From contig NC_092806.1 in NCBI RefSeq assembly GCF_040954645.1, forward strand, positions 30,591,644-30,655,643: a stretch of DNA of 64,000 bases, read 5' to 3'. This DNA is from Diabrotica undecimpunctata. Its lineage: Eukaryota > Arthropoda > Insecta > Coleoptera > Chrysomelidae. The translations under genes and the position numbers were made by a program. The stretch's first letter is position 1, and every line of letters starts with the position of its first letter. Below the pieces are notes generated by a model. It was not told where the DNA came from. It saw only the letters and a list, made by a program, of their open reading frames with translations, and did not search any database. Shown one piece after another: positions 58,540-64,000 of the stretch.

Positions 58540-58681
58540 AAGCGAAAAGGAAAAGGAAACTGCCGCGAGTGAGCCACCTTCCAGTGAAGCCCTACCCGTT
58601 CCACAAGGACGAAAAAGACTTCGTTCATTTGAAGTGCGAAGAGAACCAACCGCTTTAAGCTCTAGACATAAAACGATGTAG
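58540..58681 (+). CDS. CngA: Cyclic nucleotide-gated channel alpha, terminal exon
   Basis: One base completes the Lys codon split at 52604. Then 46 codons run to TAG at 58679-58681: SEKEKETAASEPPSSEALPV, RKRLRSFEVRREPTALSS and RHKTM. It is a low-complexity, charged C-terminal tail as expected after the CLZ, and poorly conserved in the family. Splice phase and absence of other stops support it. The AATAAA at 58731 fits the end of the transcript. Confidence 0.85.
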
Positions 58682-58730
58682 TTTAACGACCAAAAATATC
58701 AAAGCTACGTTCTAATATTGTTTTATTATA

Positions 58731-58736
58731 AATAAA
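58731..58736 (+). promoter_or_regulatory. Polyadenylation signal of the channel gene
   Basis: AATAAA 50 bp after the stop codon, with cattggtgtacgaaagtgttttgg a short way downstream. This gives a very short 3' untranslated region. Confidence 0.7.
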
Positions 58737-59052
58737 TATTATTCATTGGTGTACGAAAGTGTTTTGGCAATTTAATGAAACCCATAGTCAATGATATATA
58801 TTTTGGCAGTATTAAGTAGAATATATTTGTTTATAACTTTATATTTCAGTCAATTAGTTTGTCGCATCGAGTTTACACTAGTCCATATGTATAAAATATA
58901 TTTTTTCTTTGATGGTGTCACTATACTCTATGATACTCATTTGTGTTTCCTTTAAAAATCTTCTTGTCTACGCTACAGACCAGAGGTTGGCAAGTAATTT
59001 TATGTGGGATCCGGATACTAGAAGAAAATTTGAACAAGGTCCAGAAATAAAA

Positions 59053-59064
59053 ACAAATGATAAC
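59053..59064. repeat. 12-bp direct repeat, left of the array
   Basis: acaaatgataac, repeated exactly at 62529-62540. The array fills the space between the two copies to the base, as expected of a target-site duplication. Confidence 0.88.
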
Positions 59065-59310
59065 TCGGTAAGATAGTTTCGAAACAAATTCAGATTTCTG
59101 CTTTAATCTGGAGCCTTCTAAAAATTGCAAGGCATGGCCAAACGATGATAAAGATGTTAATAGAGACATGGGGAATCTAAAATTTGCATTCCACGACATG
59201 TCTATTCATCTAAGCAGAAATCCTAACGAATTTGTTTCTCGTACTCATACAGAGTAGATCCGAAGAAAAATGAAAAAGACAGAAAAGATTTTATTTCACG
59301 TTCAAAGCGT

Positions 59311-59370
59311 CTATGTACCTATTGATACGTATTTCGCTTTAATAAAGCTCATCAGAATAGTTATTCATAG
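59311..59370 (-). ncRNA. Type I hammerhead ribozyme, unit F1
   Basis: Minus-strand sense. Stem I is CUAUG/CAUAG and CUAUU/AAUAG around an AAUAA/GUA internal loop, with core CUGAUGA. Stem II is GCUUU-AUU-AAAGC, then GAAA. Stem III is AUAC/GUAU, self-complementary with almost no loop. Cleavage is predicted after AUC, between 59324 and 59323. All invariant core bases of the hammerhead family are present. Stem III this short usually works best as a dimer of adjacent units. Confidence 0.9.
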
Positions 59371-59711
59371 CCGTTCTTAACGTGAAAAATAAAATTCTCT
59401 GTCTTATTAGAAGTAACAATAACATGACTTCGTTATGGACGCAATAGCGACATCTGATAGAAAAATCGGTAAGATAGTTTCGAAACAAATTCAGATTTCT
59501 GCTTTAATCTGGAGCCTTCTAAAAATTGCAAGGCATGGCCAAACGATGATAAAGATGTTAATAGAGACATGGGGAATCTAAAATTTGCATTCCACGACAT
59601 GTCTATTCATCTAAGCAGAAATCCTAACGAATTTGTTTCTCGTACTCATACAGAGTAGATCCGAAGAAAAATGAAAAAGACAGAAAAGATTTTATTTCAC
59701 GTTCAAAGCGT

Positions 59712-59771
59712 CTATGTACCTATTGATACGTATTTCGCTTTAATAAAGCTCATCAGAATAGTTATTCATAG
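59712..59771 (-). ncRNA. Type I hammerhead ribozyme, unit F2
   Basis: Identical to unit F1, 401 bp further on. The predicted cut lies after the AUC at 59725. RNA spanning F1 and F2 would release a 401-nt monomer. Confidence 0.9.
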
Positions 59772-60112
59772 CCGTTCTTAACGTGAAAAATAAAATTCTC
59801 TGTCTTATTAGAAGTAACAATAACATGACTTCGTTATGGACGCAATAGCGACATCTGATAGAAAAATCGGTAAGATAGTTTCGAAACAAATTCAGATTTC
59901 TGCTTTAATCTGGAGCCTTCTAAAAATTGCAAGGCATGGCCAAACGATGATAAAGATGTTAATAGAGACATGGGGAATCTAAAATTTGCATTCCACGACA
60001 TGTCTATTCATCTAAGCAGAAATCCTAACGAATTTGTTTCTCGTACTCATACAGAGTAGATCCGAAGAAAAATGAAAAAGACAGAAAAGATTTTATTTCA
60101 CGTTCAAAGCGT

Positions 60113-60172
60113 CTATGTACCTATTGATACGTATTTCGCTTTAATAAAGCTCATCAGAATAGTTATTCATAG
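60113..60172 (-). ncRNA. Type I hammerhead ribozyme, unit F3
   Basis: Identical to unit F1; predicted cut after the AUC at 60126. Confidence 0.9.
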
Positions 60173-60513
60173 CCGTTCTTAACGTGAAAAATAAAATTCT
60201 CTGTCTTATTAGAAGTAACAATAACATGACTTCGTTATGGACGCAATAGCGACATCTGATAGAAAAATCGGTAAGATAGTTTCGAAACAAATTCAGATTT
60301 CTGCTTTAATCTGGAGCCTTCTAAAAATTGCAAGGCATGGCCAAACGATGATAAAGATGTTAATAGAGACATGGGGAATCTAAAATTTGCATTCCACGAC
60401 ATGTCTATTCATCTAAGCAGAAATCCTAACGAATTTGTTTCTCGTACTCATACAGAGTAGATCCGAAGAAAAATGAAAAAGACAGAAAAGATTTTATTTC
60501 ACGTTCAAAGCGT

Positions 60514-60573
60514 CTATGTACCTATTGATACGTATTTCGCTTTAATAAAGCTCATCAGAATAGTTATTCATAG
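60514..60573 (-). ncRNA. Type I hammerhead ribozyme, unit F4
   Basis: Identical to unit F1; predicted cut after the AUC at 60527. Confidence 0.9.
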
Positions 60574-60914
60574 CCGTTCTTAACGTGAAAAATAAAATTC
60601 TCTGTCTTATTAGAAGTAACAATAACATGACTTCGTTATGGACGCAATAGCGACATCTGATAGAAAAATCGGTAAGATAGTTTCGAAACAAATTCAGATT
60701 TCTGCTTTAATCTGGAGCCTTCTAAAAATTGCAAGGCATGGCCAAACGATGATAAAGATGTTAATAGAGACATGGGGAATCTAAAATTTGCATTCCACGA
60801 CATGTCTATTCATCTAAGCAGAAATCCTAACGAATTTGTTTCTCGTACTCATACAGAGTAGATCCGAAGAAAAATGAAAAAGACAGAAAAGATTTTATTT
60901 CACGTTCAAAGCGT

Positions 60915-60957
60915 CTATGTACCTATTGATACGTATTTCGCTTTAATAAAGCTCATC
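60915..60957 (-). pseudogene. Hammerhead ribozyme broken at the inversion point
   Basis: The fifth unit keeps the 3' stem I strand, stem III, GAAA, stem II and UGAUGA. The array inverts exactly before the first C of CUGAUGA. The core C and the 5' strand of stem I are lost, so it cannot cleave itself. Confidence 0.85.
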
Positions 60958-61221
60958 AAATTCGTTAGGATTTCTGCTTAGATGAATAGACATGTCGTGG
61001 AATGCAAATTTTAGATTCCCCATGTCTCTATTAACATCTTTATCATCGTTTGGCCATGCCTTGCAATTTTTAGAAGGCTCCAGATTAAAGCAGAAATCTG
61101 AATTTGTTTCGAAACTATCTTACCGATTTTTCTATCAGATGTCGCTATTGCGTCCATAACGAAGTCATGTTATTGTTACTTCTAATAAGACAGAGAATTT
61201 TATTTTTCACGTTAAGAACGG

Positions 61222-61281
61222 CTATGAATAACTATTCTGATGAGCTTTATTAAAGCGAAATACGTATCAATAGGTACATAG
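61222..61281 (+). ncRNA. Type I hammerhead ribozyme, unit R1
   Basis: Plus-strand sense. CUAUG 61222-61226, CUAUU 61232-61236, CUGAUGA 61237-61243, stem II 61244-61256, GAAA 61257-61260, palindromic stem III 61260-61267. The cleavage-site C is 61268, then AAUAG 61269-61273 and CAUAG 61277-61281. Outside the core, CACGUU/AACGUG and longer A/U-rich pairings extend stem I. Confidence 0.9.
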
Positions 61282-61622
61282 ACGCTTTGAACGTGAAATA
61301 AAATCTTTTCTGTCTTTTTCATTTTTCTTCGGATCTACTCTGTATGAGTACGAGAAACAAATTCGTTAGGATTTCTGCTTAGATGAATAGACATGTCGTG
61401 GAATGCAAATTTTAGATTCCCCATGTCTCTATTAACATCTTTATCATCGTTTGGCCATGCCTTGCAATTTTTAGAAGGCTCCAGATTAAAGCAGAAATCT
61501 GAATTTGTTTCGAAACTATCTTACCGATTTTTCTATCAGATGTCGCTATTGCGTCCATAACGAAGTCATGTTATTGTTACTTCTAATAAGACAGAGAATT
61601 TTATTTTTCACGTTAAGAACGG

Positions 61623-61682
61623 CTATGAATAACTATTCTGATGAGCTTTATTAAAGCGAAATACGTATCAATAGGTACATAG
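61623..61682 (+). ncRNA. Type I hammerhead ribozyme, unit R2
   Basis: Identical to R1; predicted cleavage after C 61669. With R1 this defines a 401-nt monomer from 61269 to 61669. Confidence 0.9.
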
Positions 61683-62023
61683 ACGCTTTGAACGTGAAAT
61701 AAAATCTTTTCTGTCTTTTTCATTTTTCTTCGGATCTACTCTGTATGAGTACGAGAAACAAATTCGTTAGGATTTCTGCTTAGATGAATAGACATGTCGT
61801 GGAATGCAAATTTTAGATTCCCCATGTCTCTATTAACATCTTTATCATCGTTTGGCCATGCCTTGCAATTTTTAGAAGGCTCCAGATTAAAGCAGAAATC
61901 TGAATTTGTTTCGAAACTATCTTACCGATTTTTCTATCAGATGTCGCTATTGCGTCCATAACGAAGTCATGTTATTGTTACTTCTAATAAGACAGAGAAT
62001 TTTATTTTTCACGTTAAGAACGG

Positions 62024-62083
62024 CTATGAATAACTATTCTGATGAGCTTTATTAAAGCGAAATACGTATCAATAGGTACATAG
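62024..62083 (+). ncRNA. Type I hammerhead ribozyme, unit R3
   Basis: Identical to R1; predicted cleavage after C 62070. Confidence 0.9.
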
Positions 62084-62424
62084 ACGCTTTGAACGTGAAA
62101 TAAAATCTTTTCTGTCTTTTTCATTTTTCTTCGGATCTACTCTGTATGAGTACGAGAAACAAATTCGTTAGGATTTCTGCTTAGATGAATAGACATGTCG
62201 TGGAATGCAAATTTTAGATTCCCCATGTCTCTATTAACATCTTTATCATCGTTTGGCCATGCCTTGCAATTTTTAGAAGGCTCCAGATTAAAGCAGAAAT
62301 CTGAATTTGTTTCGAAACTATCTTACCGATTTTTCTATCAGATGTCGCTATTGCGTCCATAACGAAGTCATGTTATTGTTACTTCTAATAAGACAGAGAA
62401 TTTTATTTTTCACGTTAAGAACGG

Positions 62425-62484
62425 CTATGAATAACTATTCTGATGAGCTTTATTAAAGCGAAATACGTATCAATAGGTACATAG
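62425..62484 (+). ncRNA. Type I hammerhead ribozyme, unit R4
   Basis: Identical to R1; predicted cleavage after C 62471. The array ends 44 bp later. Confidence 0.9.
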
Positions 62485-62528
62485 ACGCTTTGAACGTGAA
62501 ATAAAATCTTTTCTGTCTTTTTCATTTT

Positions 62529-62540
62529 ACAAATGATAAC
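62529..62540. repeat. 12-bp direct repeat, right of the array
   Basis: Exact copy of 59053-59064. Removing the array and one copy rejoins plausible hAT 3' untranslated sequence. Confidence 0.88.
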
Positions 62541-62599
62541 ATTTAATGACAAGATGTTTATTATTTTGGTACATTCTTAATGATAAAACAATAGACCTT

Positions 62600-64000
62600 A
62601 AATTAATGCGAAAAATTGCACCGACGGTCTTAAATTAGTTGTTTGTGGTCTGGTTCTCGAGTCGAACAACAAATTCGAAGTATATCTTCGAGGTTGGCGT
62701 CCGTTAATCGGGAGCGATATTTGCTTTCCAAAAAATTTATTTTTGAGAAAGACGTTTTGCACAATTTTCATATTTTGCTGGCACATGTTTGGCCTAAAAT
62801 TCTTCGGTGAATATTAATTTATAAACGTGCAAGGACAAATCTTCTTGCAATTCAATATTCTTCATTTGAAGTATTGCTTTTGACAGATTAAACAGCTTAG
62901 CAGCTACATCTGTCCATTCTACCGCTGCATCAACTTCAAATGGTAATTTTAGAAATGAAGATAATTTGCTTACCTGTGCAAAGTCTTGGAATCTTGAAGC
63001 AAATCCGTTCCTAAGATCGCCCAGAAATTTTACGAACACTGCAATGTCTTCTTCGGAGTACTCCTTATTTTTATTATATTCAAGAATAGTTGGAAAATAA
63101 ATGAATTCTTGTTGTGCAATATCTTTTTCAAAGTTAACCAGCTTACGATGAAAAGCAGACACGCTTTGTATCAGATCATATACTAATTTTTCATTTCCTT
63201 GTAACTTTGTGTTAAGCGCATTGAAATATTTTAAAATATCTTTTAGAAAAGTCACAACCAGCACGTTGCGCCTGTTTGTTATACACTCAAAATGTGCTCT
63301 GACTCCCTGCGTATCTATATTTTATAAGAAGGAGACCACATGTTCTTTTATTAGCCAGAAACGTTCAATAACTTAACCTTTACTTAACCAACGAGCATTA
63401 TTATGTTGTAGTAAATCAGAATATTCTGAATCACATTCAGAAAGAAACTCCTTGAAATGTCGATGCTAAAGAGCAGAATGTGATCTCATAAAGTTAATTA
63501 ACTTCACTAAACTGTCCATGACTTTTTTACGTCTAGCACTAAGTTTTCCACAAAGGGCTGCCTGGTGTATTATGCACTGAAATGTTATTAAATTTGAATT
63601 TTTATCCCTGATCCTCTTTACTACACCTTTTTTTGCCAATCATTGCTGGTGCCCCATCAGTAGAAAGCGAAATCATTTTATTATAACTGATGTTAGATTT
63701 AGAAATTAATTCATCAATAACCTTGAATAAATCTTCTCCTCGAGTGTTACCTTTCAGCGGCAATATTGCTAGCAACTCTTCCCTAAAAATCTGACACTCA
63801 ATGTCAAGAAATCTTAAAAAAACAGACATTTGTTCATCATTAACAATGTCACATGATTCGTCAAGTGCTATGGCGTAGCAAAGTGCCTTTTGCAAAAGAT
63901 TAAAAAGACAGTTTTTAATATCCGCAGCTAAAATTTCCGTTCTTCGTGTATTACTTCTCAGCTCAGTATCAGAAAATGGTTTTTGGTGTTTATTAAGTAT
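62600..64000 (-). pseudogene. hAT transposase (ZBED/GTF2IRD2-like), partial
   Basis: Running from the right edge on the minus strand: KHQKPFSDTELRSNTRR, YAIALDESCDIVNDEQMSVF (first catalytic Asp), ISLSTDGAPAMIGKK (second Asp), FQCIIHQAALCGKLSARRK, LLQHNNARWLSKG, VLVVTFLKDILKYFNALN and, after frameshifts, ESKYRSRLTDANLEDILRI and RRCNFSH, the hAT dimerisation end. It keeps the layout of domesticated-looking ZBED/GTF2IRD2-type transposases. There are frameshifts or stops near 63620, 63330 and 62790. The N-terminal BED finger would lie beyond 64000. Confidence 0.85.

Larger units (their letters stand above)
59065..62528. repeat. Palindromic satellite array of 401-bp ribozyme units
   Basis: Units starting at 59066, 59467, 59868, 60269 and 60670 repeat with a period of exactly 401 bp and no difference seen by eye. 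The fifth is cut at 60957. From 60958 the same unit runs in reverse (register points 60958, 61359, 61760, 62161), the last cut at 62528. The result is a giant inverted repeat of 1,892 + 1,571 bp. There is no coding frame. Each unit carries a long imperfect palindrome whose centre is a hammerhead ribozyme. The organisation resembles ribozyme-bearing satellites and retrozymes known from animals. Confidence 0.97.
58981..64000 (-). mobile_element. hAT transposon, left end to window edge
   Basis: CAGAGGTTGGCAA at 58981 is a typical hAT terminal inverted repeat (CAGxGGTTxGCAA). The bases just outside (ctacagac, 58973-58980) would be one copy of the 8-bp target duplication. The transposase lies at 62600-64000 on the minus strand and runs off the window, as does the other end. 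The 3' untranslated part is split by the ribozyme array (59065-62528). Confidence 0.75.

Noticed and set aside
58921..59199. Minus-strand open frame across the array edge
   Set aside because: It joins satellite, hAT end and flank; no family resemblance, and it is not conserved between units.
59065..62528. CRISPR array
   Set aside because: No short repeat/unique spacer pattern; the whole 401-bp unit repeats without variable spacers and the context is eukaryotic.

Overview
This window is AT-rich, intron-bearing animal DNA packed with broken transposable elements. Short introns with GT..AG ends, an arthropod-type (TTK/BAB/Lola-like) BTB domain, a (TTAGG)n tract and the mix of Penelope, piggyBac, Tc1/mariner, hAT and LINE families point to an insect. 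A beetle is my guess, but nothing here proves it. The only confident host gene is the 3' end of a cyclic nucleotide-gated channel alpha subunit on the + strand, in four exons (45026-45106, 47279-47473, 52378-52604, 58540-58681). Its three introns are filled with LINE copies and a retrocopied piece of Naa15.

Layout. 1-11 kb: long inverted repeats, a pogo/Tigger-like remnant, a broken THAP-domain gene, and Penelope-like element (PLE) pieces in opposite orientations. 11.4-17.9 kb: a 5.6-kb LTR retrotransposon with near-identical LTRs and an 'atta' target duplication, inserted into a minus-strand LINE whose two halves resume on either side. Its gag reading frame begins with a BTB/POZ domain, while its pol is heavily decayed. 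18-25 kb: an unknown transposase-like family, a GC-rich block, a MADF remnant, and an I/R1-like LINE with RNase H. 25.1-32.9 kb: a Tc1/mariner element with intact TIRs, a LINE with a long open RT, a decayed Tc1-like transposase, and an end-to-end piggyBac element with TTAA duplications. 33-45 kb: an inverted repeat, a LINE with an 11-bp target duplication and a perfect hairpin, and other remnants. 45-58.7 kb: the channel gene.

58.98-64 kb is a hAT transposon running off the right edge. It is split by a 3,464-bp array of 401-bp units, five in one orientation and four in the other, flanked by a 12-bp direct repeat. Each intact unit encodes what reads as a complete type I hammerhead ribozyme: CUGAUGA, a 5-bp stem II, GAAA, a minimal stem III, and a cleavage triplet AUC. 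There are four on each strand, plus a ninth cut by the inversion point. This retrozyme-like palindromic satellite and the BTB-gag retrotransposon are the two most unusual things here.

Nearly all TE genes are pseudogenes, so 'working together' applies only to the channel exons (second half of the cAMP/cGMP-binding domain plus trimerising coiled coil). It may also apply, by inference, to non-autonomous units (ribozyme array, LTR element) moved by enzymes supplied elsewhere. All identifications were made by eye from the sequence; no database search was run.
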